Shown: in pieces, positions 24,394 through 37,061 of the stretch
Numbering within the stretch: position 1 is the first letter of the stretch
How the letters are laid out: every line of letters begins with the position of its first letter
Source: Coleophoma eucalyptorum
Lineage: Eukaryota; Ascomycota; Leotiomycetes; Helotiales; Dermateaceae
NCBI GenBank assembly: GCA_026120035.1
Contig: JALRME010000002.1
Coordinates: forward strand, 186,001 to 250,000
Direction: 5' to 3'
DNA length: 64,000 nucleotides
Notes under the pieces: generated by a model
The model's database searches: none
The model's input: the letters and a program-made list of their open reading frames with translations, nothing else
What the model was told of the DNA's origin: nothing
Position numbers and translations under genes: made by a program

Positions 24394-25326
24394 CTGTACA
24401 AAATCCCTAGCTCAAGATCTGGTCGATTTCCAGCCTTTTTGTTGCAGCACGTCAATGTAGAACCCCACGTCCATAAGTAAGGGGGGGGGGAGGGATCTTA
24501 AATCCACGCCTTATTCTCTGTACAGAGCAATAACTACAGGATCTAGGTTTGCGCTAAATTTTTGACTACAAGTACAGCTGATTACCAGTCAAATCGCAGC
24601 GTGTCTGGGCTTGGCCCTATGGGGGGTGCCATGCTACTCAACCCCCGTGGCCTTGGCGGTGAACGGCAGACGGTAAAGTAGAGGGACTTTTATTTGTATC
24701 GAATATTGGGTTATAGAAGGAAGACAGAAATATCTCTGGCCTCCTGGGTATCGGACGGCTTGTGATCTACAAGAAAGTCAATCGTATTAGGACGCAAACT
24801 GTATTAGAACCCAAACCCGAACCACGGTATGCTAATGAAATCTCTCGCGATTTTTCGGAAGCTTTACCGACTCTATGTAAGTTGTATATATCCCTAGCTT
24901 ATGGTGCCTCAAAATCGAAAGACATCTCTAGCCGTCCTAAGTATGAGTTGACCACGATATCGGCACCACCATGCGTCCATTGATCGACAAAAAACCCGCC
25001 CATCGCCTAACGTTGATAGGCGACCGGGACAGGGATTCCCCATGGTATGACGTAACGACAACGAGCAGCCAACAAAGAATCACGCGCGCCAACTCACCAC
25101 CACCAGTACGTAACGCAGCGCAAAAAAAACCTGAAAAATGACACAAAGAGAGCGGTTGAGAATGCTATTCTTCTCCTCTTTTTTTTCACTCTATCTTTCT
25201 TCCTTATCTTTGAATCTCAGCAGCCTTTCTGTGTGTAATCTATAATAACGTTGCGTGTTCCCGCTTAACTCCAAGGAAGTCTGAAGAAGAAAAACAAAAG
25301 AGGAATAGAAAACCCAGAAAGTCAAT
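24394..25326. other. Intergenic with poly-G tract; promoter of MARVEL gene
   Basis: A run of ten G lies at 24481-24490. The last ~150 bases before 25327 are pyrimidine-rich, as is common in fungal promoters. The missing 5' exon of the decayed gene might lie here but I could not define it. Confidence 0.45.
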
Positions 25327-26101
25327 ATGGCTATAGCTCTCGGTTTCGCGCCGATCCGCATTGTGCAAGCTCTCTTTGCGATCATTGTGCTGGGCTTAAC
25401 AGCATATGGTAAATCCCCATTCTCATCTGCTTCTTTAATTTCTTGCTAACCTACCCCCCCCCTGACAGACGTCTCCTCGTGGACATACTACTCAGCCTGG
25501 TCCCCCAGCTCGATCAACTACCTCCTCTTCGTGTCCATTTGGACCCTCCTCGCGCTTGCATATCTTGTTATTACACCAGGACGCTATGAGGTTGCGGCGC
25601 ATAAATTCGGTATCCTCGCTGCTGAGGCCCTGACTGCGCTTTTTTGGTTCGCGGGATGGATTGCTGTGGCAGCTTTGTTGGGTGTGTATTTCGTTCCTTA
25701 TTTCTCTTTGTTCTGGCTACGTTTCAAGTCTCTGGTTTTTGGTGGTTGTCTTTGGCATTGAGGCTGTTCACTGTTGAAATCTTCTTTTGGGTTGTTTGAG
25801 AAAGGCACTGTGGTCAACGAAAACGAAAGCTAATGATGATAGGTAATCACGGCTGTGGACAACACTGGGGTCCCTGCAGAGCAGCAACCGCTGCCACGGT
25901 ATTTGGCGCGTTTGAATGGTATGTTTATCCCTCCGCTGATGAGTCTCAGGACTCGCAAGAACTACGTTTTGGATGCTTATTTATCCAAATAGGTTGCTAT
26001 TCACAGCTACCGCTATTCTAGCAGGTCTACATGTTAGCCGGACACGGGATACGCACAGCACCAAACATGACCCAGCCATCGAAGTCCACCCTGGCACCTA
26101 A
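25327..26101 (+). CDS. MARVEL-domain four-helix membrane protein
   Basis: Four exons (25327-25408, 25469-25681, 25843-25918, 25993-26101) with introns of 60, 161 and 74 nt encode 159 residues. Four membrane helices are seen: APIRIVQALFAIIVLGLTAY, NYLLFVSIWTLLALAYLVI, ALTALFWFAGWIAVAALL, and FGAFEWLLFTATAILAGLHV. The loop between helices 3 and 4 carries the Cys-rich fungal MARVEL signature (GCGQHWGPCRAATAATVFG). A short charged C-tail follows. The reading frame closes across all three introns, which supports the model. MARVEL proteins organise membrane domains or vesicle traffic; the fungal members of this size are mostly uncharacterised. Confidence 0.88.
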
Positions 26102-28228
26102 TCGAAAAGTCTATAATAAGGGAGTGAGGTGATATGATGGTGAGGGGATAAGGCCCAAAGAGACTTATGTTATCAAAGTTATTGTTGCGTTTGGTTATGT
26201 TTCTCGTCTATTTGTTCTGAACGGCAGATCCTACCGGAGGCGTAAGTTGATACTTGGCAGAGAATGGGGTAATGGACATCTTGAAAATTGGACATGGGCT
26301 TAGCTGGTAAAGTTCTCCTACTTGTTAGTCCTTCTGGTTTCTTCGAAAGTACGAAGTTGTGATTTCTGTTTCAGCGAATATACCACTAGCCTTTTCAGCG
26401 AAGTTGCTTTATACTGTATCAACTTGTACTTGTAATGATACGAATAATATATAACAGATGATCCGGTATTTACCTCTTATGATCGCATTGATATTGTACT
26501 GGACGAGACCAGGGAATTGACTTCAGCATGGTTGCGAGGTTAGAAGTTAAGCGACGAGGACTGCTTTATGGCTTCCCATCGTTGACCACTTTCCTTTCAG
26601 ATGCAAGAAGACATCTTTACAGCCTTGGCCAAAGCCACAAGGTACCATTGATGATTCTCGGGGCATTTAGCATGGGTCTTGAGGCTCCAAGCTTGAGGCT
26701 ATGAGGATATACGTATACACCTCAACAAACTCCCAGCTCAGTGGCGCAGCTGTGGTGAATCCTCGGCAATTATTCTCGGAGCTGTCGCCTTCAAGACATC
26801 TGATTTGCTTCTGCAGCTATATTGGAAACTTGGCAGCCTTTGGCAGATTCGGCAGTAGGTTTGCGAACCATGCTTCTGATATGCACTGCCCAGATTTAGC
26901 TTTTTCCATAACGCATCAGGCCTCCAAAGCAGTCACCGAGTATACAGCGTGCACACCAATGGGACACCCAGTATTTCAATGTCTGCCTGCTCGTGGACTG
27001 CTCTGCTGATCTCACAGCTGCAGTGCACACGAGTGGATTTGTGCGTCCGCAGTCGCCTCCTCTGAGGCTCAACCGCAATTCGCCGAGCCGGCAAGGGTCC
27101 GCAGACATGTGCAGGCGGAGATGCAGGAGATAAGGCAGTGCTGAGAGCAGCGGATGAGGGATGGTATACAACGACTAGAAACTAGAGAAGTGGGTAGACA
27201 GGCAGGAGCAAGAAGGCTTGGTGAGCGATTATTCACAGAGTCTTGGTAGGGACCATGCACGGAGCATCACGTAAGCCGGTCGCAATATATTCATTTACTT
27301 CACGTGCTCGAGAGTCCGCCTCCGGAGCATAACAGGCATAGTCAGGGCACCGCTAGGCATAGTGTGAACTCTTTCCCCTCATGTCAGTGCAAGAGACAAG
27401 CAAATCAGACAATAGAACACTGGATACGAGGGTGACTGGGCTGTTTGCATGTGCTGCTTGGCTGCACCGTGGGTTTACTAGAGTTTCTCGGGGCTGACGG
27501 AGGAGAAGCTTCGAACGGGGACAGGACAGAGCAGCGCTCCCGGACAGAAACGAGGGAGGAGAGGCAGCAAGAGGATGGGAAGCTGGACCAGCAGCCGACT
27601 GACAAACAAACCGTATGTTGCTCCTGGCCGTGATGAGCTGGCAGGCGGGCCTTTCTGGGATCAGCTGAGACGGAAGATGTGACCTCGGAGGATCAGAGGA
27701 GATCACGAGACTGCATTGCGGGACGGTACCGGGTCCCACGTGATGGTCATGTTCTAGAACTGCCCGTCGATTTGGGAAACCTTGCAAATCGACAGGTCGC
27801 TTGTGTCTTTGTCCTGTCCTGTCCTGGCTGGCATCGGCATGCCCGAATAGGATCATGACGAGGTGCGGTGCAAGGAGCGGCGCACATACATGAAATCCAC
27901 CCGCTCAATTGTTTGCTGGAATTTCAATATTGCACGGGTCTCTGGAGCACATCGCCATCCAATTCCACTGCATGACACCAATCCTTTCTCCTATGTCCCC
28001 TCCCCTGCCCTAGTTCTCTCACTTGTCGCCCTAGCGTGATCCGCTTGTCTGCGGCGATCGATCTTTCGAAGCTAGATTTCAAGACTTCGAGCCTCAGATC
28101 CGAGTCTCTCCCTGCATTGTTCCCTTGGATTGGAAGAATCAATACCTCATGTTTCCTGCTTGACGATCATTACAACCCTCCTTGCGCGAGTCTCTCAGCG
28201 CGCATCTCTGCATCCCACCCTCCCAATC
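26102..28228. other. Intergenic, no gene recognised
   Basis: About 2.1 kb. It holds a short GTCCT tandem run at 27811-27825 and overlapping frames on both strands at 26701-27856 without domains. The last 150 bases may be 5' leader of the downstream gene. An in-frame upstream ATG occurs at 28130. Confidence 0.5.
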
Positions 28229-30025
28229 ATGGACGAGGCTACCCGGCTGGTGTTAGACCTCCAGGCACGCCTGAAGGATCTTGACCGCAAAGTTTGGTTG
28301 TACCGTCGTGACATGGCCTCCGAGTTTACCAAGTACACTGAAGATCTGCTACGCGATGTCCCTAATCACATCTCGGAAGCCGTTTCCAAGGCAATTGCGG
28401 AGTCTATGAAAGAGTGCAAGTCTCTCTATCCTACTGTCACCGGAGACGATCCTTTAGTTGAGTCACGTCCTGAAGGCAACGACGCAAACGGCTCTGCCCA
28501 AACCATATCGACATTACCGTCCCTCAACACGGCGATATTTCCTCCAACATCCCTTGCAGTTGCAACACCCACAGAAGAAGACACTGAAGTACCACGAAGT
28601 CCTCACGAGCGCGAGAAAGAGTTCCGAGGTGTCTTCACCCCCAGCTACCTGCCGCTGCTCGATAGTACTTCGCGAAACGAGCGCACATGGAGTGCTGGCG
28701 CGCAGTCTCCATCATTCAATAAAGGCGAAGGGATGCCGTCCCAAAATATGGGAGTCGATGCGAGCACGAGCACATCGAGATCATTGGCTGCCACGCCAGA
28801 ACCGGAGAAGCCCCCGATACCAAAGCGAAGGAACACGGATGAGGTGTCTATAAAGTCCAACTGTAGTGATGGCCCTGTCCGCCGAAGTGCATTACGCAGA
28901 TCTTCTAGCTTTTCCAAAGTCTCCAGTCCCCGCCGAGTTCGATTCGAAGTAGCCGGTCAAGAAGTCCTTCCAACTGCCTCACCTGTTCCAGATCCAATTT
29001 ACGTTCCGGAAACAGGCTCAGGTTTTACAAGCTTTGACGATGATGAAGACGGTGTCTCAGAGCAGGTAGAAGACATCGACATACCGGCCCCGCCCAAGAG
29101 GATATCGTCATCTCAAATGCTGAGGGCTCTGTCGAGAGAACCTTTGGCAGACGACGGCACGCAGTGGACAGTAGTCTGTAGTTCACCTTCTACATCCAAC
29201 CAGGATTCACAGGACTCCTGCACCCACGATCCTTGCAAAACGAATGGAAATTCGAAGGAATCATCGCCTCCTAAACCTGAAGCACCCCTAACAAGCCAGC
29301 CTATTACCGTAGCAAACGTAGTTAGTGCAAGCAATGGGGCAAAGGAAGAAGAAGACGAGGATTCTTCAGAGGATGAAGTTCTGGATATGAAACCTAGGAA
29401 GTCTAAGGGCATACAGCCTGTTGACATTAGAACTGGGGGAGTCAAGCTTAATGGAGAGGGAGAGGATAAGGCTACGCTACTAGCGCCTGTATCCAAGAAA
29501 GCCTCTCCTGAGGTTAAGCCACTAGAAAGGAAAATATCGAATGGGTCTGGCGACCTCAAACTAAGTGAGGATGATGATGCCCTCTTCCAGTTTGACGAGC
29601 ATGCGGATGAGGAAATGATTGCACCAGAGCCCCTTCATGATGACGATGGTTCCGACTCGGAAGCCTCTATAGGTGATGAGCCGGGCGTTAACCTCAGCGA
29701 ATTCTCAAGGTCTCCTGCACGATCGATTCCTTGGGCTGGCTCCTCTACAACACAAAAGAGTCCTTCACAATCATACAAAGGCCATCCGTTCAGCGAGCCT
29801 GTGGTAAACGAGCAACTTCATGCGTCTCTAGCATCATTAGGCGCGGTTCACTCATTTGTAGGAAGCCTCAATGGTCGCACTGGGCTGGATGAGAGCAACA
29901 TGCAAAGCTTCCGTGAGAGTTTGAAGTACGGGAGCACAAACAGCTTTTCCGGGACGCCGAAGAGCATGACAGAGCGGATGTTAATGGATGACCTTATGGA
30001 AGCCGAAGAAGGAAGAGGTGATTGA
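28229..30025 (+). CDS. Conserved-looking long disordered protein, function unknown
   Basis: A single frame; from the ATG at 28229 it gives 598 residues. An in-frame ATG at 28130 would add 33. I prefer 28229 because a charged amphipathic, probably coiled-coil segment begins there (MDEATRLVLDLQARLKDLDR), ending with ISEAVSKAIAESMKE. The rest is Ser/Pro/Glu-rich and low-complexity, with acidic clusters (EEEDEDSSEDEVLDMKPRKS) and basic patches (RRSALRRSSSF). A folded-looking C-terminal stretch repeats serine motifs (SFRESLKYGSTNSFSGTPKS). This composition suggests a phosphorylated scaffold or nuclear protein. No enzyme or known domain is recognised. A GATT tetranucleotide run follows the stop. 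Confidence 0.75.
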   Translation: MDEATRLVLDLQARLKDLDRKVWLYRRDMASEFTKYTEDLLRDVPNHISEAVSKAIAESMKECKSLYPTVTGDDPLVESRPEGNDANGSAQTISTLPSLNTAIFPPTSLAVATPTEEDTEVPRSPHEREKEFRGVFTPSYLPLLDSTSRNERTWSAGAQSPSFNKGEGMPSQNMGVDASTSTSRSLAATPEPEKPPIPKRRNTDEVSIKSNCSDGPVRRSALRRSSSFSKVSSPRRVRFEVAGQEVLPTASPVPDPIYVPETGSGFTSFDDDEDGVSEQVEDIDIPAPPKRISSSQMLRALSREPLADDGTQWTVVCSSPSTSNQDSQDSCTHDPCKTNGNSKESSPPKPEAPLTSQPITVANVVSASNGAKEEEDEDSSEDEVLDMKPRKSKGIQPVDIRTGGVKLNGEGEDKATLLAPVSKKASPEVKPLERKISNGSGDLKLSEDDDALFQFDEHADEEMIAPEPLHDDDGSDSEASIGDEPGVNLSEFSRSPARSIPWAGSSTTQKSPSQSYKGHPFSEPVVNEQLHASLASLGAVHSFVGSLNGRTGLDESNMQSFRESLKYGSTNSFSGTPKSMTERMLMDDLMEAEEGRGD

Positions 30026-31119
30026 TTGATTGATTGAGCCTCCCAGCGAAATCTAGCGATGTGTTTACCATGTATTTGTTCTGCATATCTGGATCGGCGA
30101 ATCAGGAACTAGGCGGAGCATTAGTTGGTCTGGCTTACGGGAAAGCAAGCGACACCTATCTTACCTTATTGCATCTTGTACAGTTTCATTTATTTAGCGC
30201 ATGGCATTTGTGCCAGGCAGAGTGTTTTATCATCTCTACATCTTCAATGACAATCTTGATCATTGTCTCATTACTTTTCCGTGTATATTCTACTGGATAT
30301 GGGTTTCTGCCTAGCGGCTGCTATCCCATTCTGCCTTGCAACTCTTTAGTGCCAAGTTGTATATCAAAGCTTCGAAGCGTCGATCGGATTTACGTATGAG
30401 GTATGCCAGAGATGCACAAAAAGCCGAAGAACCGACCTTGCAAAGAACTTATGTCATGTTGCACTCCAAGTCTGTACACCAAAGCTTGGAAGTGTCAATT
30501 AGTAGTACATGTGCTGGAGTTACACAGCACTTGAAGGGCACATCTCGCTCATATTTTGGGATGCACTCCTGGCAGGTCACATCCGTATCTGTAACTTGCC
30601 ATGCGAGTCAGCCAAGGCCACAGCATTCTTCGCACAAACCTCAGGATTTCTCATACCACTTTATTTTTGGAGAAAACTTGGAAATTGCTCAGCCATCCCA
30701 TGATGCTGCTGCTGCCGCTGTTTTTTATAACTGCGATGGTTGCTACTTATATGAGTACAAACACCGAGTCAGAATATGCATGGTTGTGGTCTCCCAACTT
30801 TCCAGGAATGCACGATGGATAGCAATGTTCTTCACGTCCCTCGAGAATGCTACATCTCACTTGGTAACGTTATACCACCAAGGAAACGACGACTCTGACA
30901 AGACGATATAACTCCCTGGATAAGGCCCATGATTAGATGCCAAGGTGGGACACCATTAAAACTCGTAAAGCCAACCGTGTCGGTGTGCTATTTCCTGTTA
31001 TTTCTAAAATAAAGCTCACCTACCTACCCTGCCTTGGACATTGTAGTATTCCTATATATTTAGCCCCTCAATATCCCTTTCGACAACCACTATTTTGCAC
31101 CTCAAAAGCCCGTGACAGA
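30026..31119. other. Intergenic, no gene recognised
   Basis: Starts with a GATTGATTGATTG run overlapping the upstream stop. An open frame at 30336-30911 (+, 191 codons) lacks domains and biased codon use. The last 100 bases contain a TATA-like site for the Trk locus. Confidence 0.5.
31053..31059 (+). promoter_or_regulatory. Possible TATA box of the Trk locus
   Basis: TATATAT lies about 61 bases upstream of the inferred ATG at 31120, followed by C/T-rich sequence. It supports that start choice. Confidence 0.4.
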
Positions 31120-33353
31120 ATGGTTAAGTCTAGTAAGTCTAATGATTAGAGGTATCCCTGATTATAGCTAAATCATAAATCAGGGTTAAACCCAGACTAC
31201 AATACCTTCCTCTGCAGAACACATTCTAAACTCCTCCGATGGCTATCCCTAAGTTTCCTCAAATTGCACTACCTCTACGTCGTCTTGACCATCTCCCTCT
31301 TCTCCCTCCTCTTCTGGGGTTCGTTCCGGTACTCCACAAATCCAGCCTCATACACGGACAGTCTCTTCCTCACGACCTCAGCCATGACCGAGACAGGCTT
31401 GAACACGCTAAATATCAGCTCGCTGAATACCTTCCAGCAAGTCTTGCTCTTCCTACTTTCTATTCTGGGAGTCCAATCTGGGTTAGTTGGATTGTGGTCA
31501 TGTTTCGGAAGAGAGCATTTGAGAAGCTGTTTCGGGAGATGGTGAGGGGGAAGGGAGATGGGATGGATGATAAGCATGGCAGGAAACACAAGCGTCGTGC
31601 GTTGGAGACAGCTTTTGTTCTGAGGAGCCATGATGAAGATGATGCGGACGAGAATGAAGAGGTAGAGAGGGAGAAAGACAGGGAGGATTATACTACCTTT
31701 GATCAGAAAGGCACAGGACGGGAATTCAAACAAAGCAGTCAAAGACACAATCCCGCTGTGGACAATGATGAGATCAAACCAGTTCGACTTACACTTCCGA
31801 CTAGTCTTTGAGTAATTTCTACATGAATCCCAAACTCAATATGCAACCGCACGTACGCTTCCGAGAAGACAACCCAGCCAAAATGGTCTCTGCACGAAAA
31901 TTATCTACATCAACATTGCAAGGTCCCGCCAGTACAAGTGCACTTGCACCTCATCAGAAGATCAACTACCTCAACACCAGCCTCCTTAACGAAGCGGTTT
32001 CTAACGTGAGAAAACAGTATCTCACGCGTGATGGACGCTTGAAACTCGGTGGTATAGAATATCGAGCTGTGAGGCTTCTGGCGTGGCTCATTCCAGTCTA
32101 TTTCATCGCATGGCAGTTTTTTGGTGCGTTGACTATGGCGCTATATATCAAAATTCACAAGGCTGGTATTGCGAGGGATAATGGCGTGGCGGCTTGGTGA
32201 GCATTTTGTCCAGTGTTGTGAAGGCAGGCAACAAGCTAATCTGGACCAGGTGGCTGGGCATTTTCCTGGGGGTTTCTGCATTCAATAATTGTGGCTTGTC
32301 GTTGCTTGATGCGAATATGGTATGGCGGTACCTTTGTTCTGGGATACTTTTACTCAACAATGACTAGATTCCACTGGGGACGAATCTCTACATACTCTTC
32401 TCTCTTGTGTTATTGATGTTGGCTGGGAACACTCGGTGAGTTTTCTCCCAATTCACTGACAAATTCGGTGAGAGTTAAGTGATCTTTAGGTATTCTTTGT
32501 TTCTTCGTACCCTCTTGTGGGTCGCAGAGCTATTGTGTCCTAAGAAGTATGACCTCCAATCTACTCTCCAGTCATACTGGATCATCTTCGCCGCGTCTAT
32601 ACGTACCTCTTTCCAGCTTTGCATACACTCTACCTTCTTCTCGGCCTCATTGTACTCACTGTGATCGACTGGGTGGCATTTGAACTCCTTGACCTGCACA
32701 ACGCTAATGTCGCTTCACTCCCTGAATCAGCACGAGTAGTGGACGACGGCTTCTTTCAATCCATAGCAAACCGCGCTGCAGGGTTTGATGTCACTGCAAT
32801 TAGTCAATTGGCCATCGGCTTCCAAGTCCTTTGTGTCTTAATGATGTATATATCCGTATACACAGTCGCCATCACAGTACGTTCCAGTAATATCTATGAG
32901 GAGCGCACTCTTGGTATCTTTCCTCCCAAACCAAGCCCGGACAACATCAAAGAACACTCTCGTACTGCCTTCATCTCGCACCAAATTCGCCTCCAGCTCT
33001 CTCACGATCTCTGGTGGATTATGCTTTCAACATTCATCATCGTTGTCATCCAGACCTCTTCCTTCGTTCACGACCCCTTGAATGCTTCCATCTTCAATCA
33101 TATCTTTGAAGTTGTCAGCGCATATGGTCCTGTCGGTCTCAGTGTTGGTCTTCCAACCGAGGACTATAGTTTCTGTGGCTCTTGGAAGAGAAGAGCCAAG
33201 GTGGTACTCTGTGCCGTCATGTTGAGAGGAAGGCATCGAGGGTTACCAGTCGCCATTGATGCCGCCATTCTTTTGCCCGGTGAAGGGGATGGAGGTGGAC
33301 ATGTCAGGAGGAAGAGTCATGTATCAGGGGAAAGGCGTGAAGGCGTGGTTTGA
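31120..33353 (+). pseudogene. Trk-type potassium transporter with three -1 frameshifts
   Basis: Inferred exons are 31120-31132, 31196-32196, 32250-32319, 32368-32435 and 32490-33353. All four introns (63, 53, 48, 54 nt) have sound sites. The product matches fungal Trk throughout. The four pore-loop regions can be seen: SAMTETGLNTLN, SAFNNCGLSLLD (crosses exon edges), NTRYSLFLRTLLW and SAYGPVGLSVGLP. Also present are the hydrophilic loop and the end AVMLRGRHRGLPVAID. However, the frame slips by one missing base at ~31466-31470, ~31801-31808 and ~32572-32580. The Trk-like sequence resumes in the next frame each time. Trk proteins carry K+ across the plasma membrane; this copy cannot be translated whole as written. 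Either it is a young pseudogene or the assembly has indel errors (the first two sites are next to short homopolymers). The 13-base first exon is the least certain part. Confidence 0.8.
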
Positions 33354-34481
33354 TATTGGTGGTCTTTGGTTATAATGAATTGGGCTTGGTAGTTGAGACG
33401 ATGGAGTGGGAATGTGGCAGCCAAGAGGGAATAGGAGAGGTACTTTGGCTGATTAAAGTGTGAGCCTAATGATAATGTATGAAATTCTTGGCCTTGTGGA
33501 AATAATGGCTGTTGAGGAGTGCAAGACTGGTATACCAGTGACTGGCGCCACATAACTAGTACGAATCAAGAGTAAAAGAAGGGGTGCTACAAAGGAAACT
33601 TAGGGGTGACTTGCTCTGCATGGTGAACCAGAGCATTAAAGAACTCGAACCAGAAAAGGTCGCATGCACAAGGCGTCATGCTATATTCCACGAACTGCCA
33701 GACACTCCTACTGAGATATAGGCTTTAAAAGGTATAGCAGTAATGTCTTCTATTATTTGATCTGGACGCGAAATGACAGCTAGCTATATATGCATACATA
33801 CATACACATATACACCTATGAGACCTGACTAGCACTGCATAAATATCATTCCTTTCCGGCACGCTCCAACTCGGGAGCGCTCAACATGAAACTCTGCTGA
33901 ACTTGAATTGCTGGTACCAAACCGAAGGGTCAAGGCAGAAAATCGAAGTTGGATGATTGAATAAAGATGTACATGTAGAGAATGCTCATGAAGCATAGAT
34001 ACGAACGGTATCGCGTTCTGGGGGGCGGAGATGGGCAGACCAGGAAGATATCGCGATAATAAGGCTTCTCTCTCTGATGTTGTTTGGCTCAGGTCGCGTC
34101 AGTCGAGGTGAGGTCAGGTCATGTGCCCCACTTTTAGCCGGCATCATCGGTAAGGCAGAAGGAGGCAGATTCCCTTTTTTTCAAGAATCTGATCAGCCAA
34201 TCACAATTCACCCTGAATTGAACGCTTTTTGGGCTCTGAATTCGACTGTGACTTTGTTGCAATCCAGATCCGGGTTAGTGCCTGCAAATGCTGATTGCGC
34301 TGTGCTTCCTGATCTCTAAAAGACACAACTCCCCTCTCGCTTCCCCTCTCCCTCTCTTCTCTTTCATCTCCATTTATCGTCCCAATACAACTACTTCCAT
34401 CAAATCAACAGTTGAAATTAACCATTTCAACTCTTTTCTCATCACCGATCAAATCTACATTACCCTCACAACAACTTCATC
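33354..34481. other. Intergenic; histone H4 promoter
   Basis: Contains a CATA/TACA microsatellite near 33790-33815. The H4 upstream region follows, with a CCAAT box and a long pyrimidine tract at 34327-34372 just before the 5' leader. Confidence 0.5.
34197..34201 (+). promoter_or_regulatory. CCAAT box upstream of histone H4
   Basis: The sequence cagCCAATca lies about 280 bases before the ATG and matches the site bound by the HAP/CBF complex. CCAAT boxes are common in histone promoters; binding here is inferred. Confidence 0.4.
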
Positions 34482-35057
<576 letters not shown>

Positions 35058-36198
35058 ATCATCCCACTGTTTACCTTTACCATCATTACCTTCGCTCTCA
35101 TGCCTTTCAACTACAACTTTTATGGCTCGATGCGTTGAGATCTCGATGGGCATCTTATGTAACCTTTGATAGTCTGCGGACGGTCTAGTATCCTGTTTAC
35201 GGGAGGGTTTCGCTCATCACCTTCTACAACACATCGCGTCTTCACCCACCTGAAAGGCTTTCGGATTTCGTCCTACCATATATGATCTACAGCAATTAGA
35301 AATGCCTTTGATAGTCTTAGTGCAAGACAGTCTAGCATCCTGTTTACGGGAGGGCTTTCGATAATGCGATAGAACGTTTATGGCGCTGGGGCAATCACCA
35401 ATATTTGGGAACGGGATGGTTATTATGATGGTCTCTTTACATTCATGACCCTTTTGTGTGTTTATTCGCATGGATTCTGCTTTTCGGATACGGCGTTAAT
35501 GGAGGCTCCTGGTCTGGACGGGCGTGTCTGGAATGGAGGGTTATGGGGATAGGATGCTTGTGAATATGATCCTGCAGACCAAATCAATGAAATGTGGCCA
35601 ACGTGCCTTGATATCCATATAAGCCTACTTGATTCCTATGGTAATGTGACTTGGTGATTTTGAGTTTCCCTAATAATGTGCAACTTGTCATGAATGTAGT
35701 CGCCGCCTTTTCAAAATGCATCTGACTAGGATAACATGATCACGACGTGGAAGAGTGAAAGTTAGGCAGCAGGTATGAGTAATCGAAGATTAGTGACATG
35801 TAATTGATGATTTTGTTCTACTTTCGGATGTCATCACGTCTTAAGTACCAACATTCGAGGCCTGCCTAGTACCTCGTTCATTCCTCACCAATAGATCTCC
35901 CTCAGCTTCGAGGTTCGGCGTAGTTATCTCCACGTCTACTGATACTTCTTGGTGCGTACTGGTGCCTGCTTGAAACCCCGTGGCGTGAGCTGAGCCTTTC
36001 ATGCACGTCGAACTGGACTACTTGGCGAGTCCTGTATATCTGCCACAGGTGGTCTTCCCTCAACTTCAACCGTCAAGCTGCTTATCTCAGAGATACCCAC
36101 GGGATACCCAGCATGCATCTTGTGACCGCCCCTCTCTTCAGAGGTTCAAGCAGCCAAATCATTCAATTCTATCTCCGCCCCTCCATTAAATGCCAGCT
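35058..36198. other. Intergenic downstream of H4
   Basis: Carries the 3' region of H4 and a direct repeat described separately. No gene recognised; open frames here are short. Confidence 0.5.
35163..35360. repeat. Imperfect ~50-bp direct repeat 3' of histone H4
   Basis: Copies at 35163-35212 and 35305-35360 share CCTTTGATAGTCT and then TCCTGTTTACGGGAGGG. The start-to-start spacing is 142 bases. This could be duplicated 3'-UTR or terminator sequence. Confidence 0.75.
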
Positions 36199-36842
36199 CT
36201 ACAAGTACTTCTTTCCAGCTGCTGCGACCCTGCTCCTGAACACGGGACTCCTGACTTCCTGGTTCACTTGGTAAAAGGGGCTCATGATAGCTTTAACCCA
36301 ATTCTCGTACGTCTCGGTGAAGAATTGCTTGATGGCTTCTTCGGTCTGTGGGGAGGTCGGGTTCGCCGCGATGGATGTGCTGGCACGTGTAGTGGTTGAT
36401 GCCGCTGGTTGGGAGGGCGCATGAAGGAGGAGGAATTTAACGTCTGGATATACGTGTCAGTTTAAGGGCAACGAAGTAGATTTGTAGGTAAGTGAGGAGA
36501 GGCTTACTGCCGCCTGTCATGAAGCAGGATACGTAGTTGTTGTAGAAGCGATCGATGCACTTGAGATACCTAGATGCAGGAGATAGAATCAGCACCATGT
36601 CCCTTCACTTTAAGAAAGTCTGCTGCTGGAAACAAAAACAAAGAATATAAAACATACATCTGACCACTCCCCCATTGCACCTCCTCGACAATATCCAAGC
36701 TGCTGTGCACAATAAACTGGTTCATATGCCTCGCCTGCTCAGGAAACCGCGCGACGCCATCTCCGCCCTGCTTCGCGGTGCCAAACTCGTACTCGAACAG
36801 CGGGTTATCCTGTGTGCCAATAATGGCAAAATAGTACGACAT
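36199..36842 (-). CDS. TRS20: TRAPP complex subunit Trs20 (TRAPPC2/sedlin)
   Basis: Three exons (36842-36658, 36569-36508, 36443-36199), introns 88 and 64 nt, give 163 residues. The start MSYYFAIIGTQDNPLFEYEF is the conserved longin-fold opening of sedlin. Across the junctions come GSGQMYLKCIDRFYNNYVS and FMTGGNVKFLLLHA. The C-terminal helix ends NQEVRSPVFRSRVAAAGKKY. The protein is a core subunit of TRAPP complexes II and III, which activate Rab/Ypt GTPases in ER-Golgi traffic and autophagy. It is divergent to MRPL31 with only 219 bases between the start codons, so the two genes likely share a promoter. Confidence 0.95.
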
Positions 36843-37061
36843 TGCTTGTCGGTGTCGAGGACGCTCTCGTCTTTCCGATGACTGCTGCTGCAATGCTGGA
36901 TGCTGAGATGTGAGGTTCGAGGTGCAGGCAAGCGATGAAGCTGATTGGTGGTCGCGAGCACGGAAATTGTCTTGGCGCCGGATAATTCTTGAAGCTCTCT
37001 ATCGACATTGCACGACGACGTTGATATAGCCCCAGCCAGCCAAACATCCGCCCTCTGCACA

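Noticed and set aside
24481..24490. Poly-G run as a regulatory element
   Set aside because: A simple homopolymer; a second one lies at 54669-54680. No evidence of function.
27353..27856. 167-codon minus-strand frame with overlapping plus-strand frames
   Set aside because: Cys/Ser/Pro-rich random-looking translation, no domain, and overlapping frames of similar length on both strands.
30336..30911. 191-codon plus-strand open frame
   Set aside because: No domain, no codon bias, no splice partners; composition looks random.
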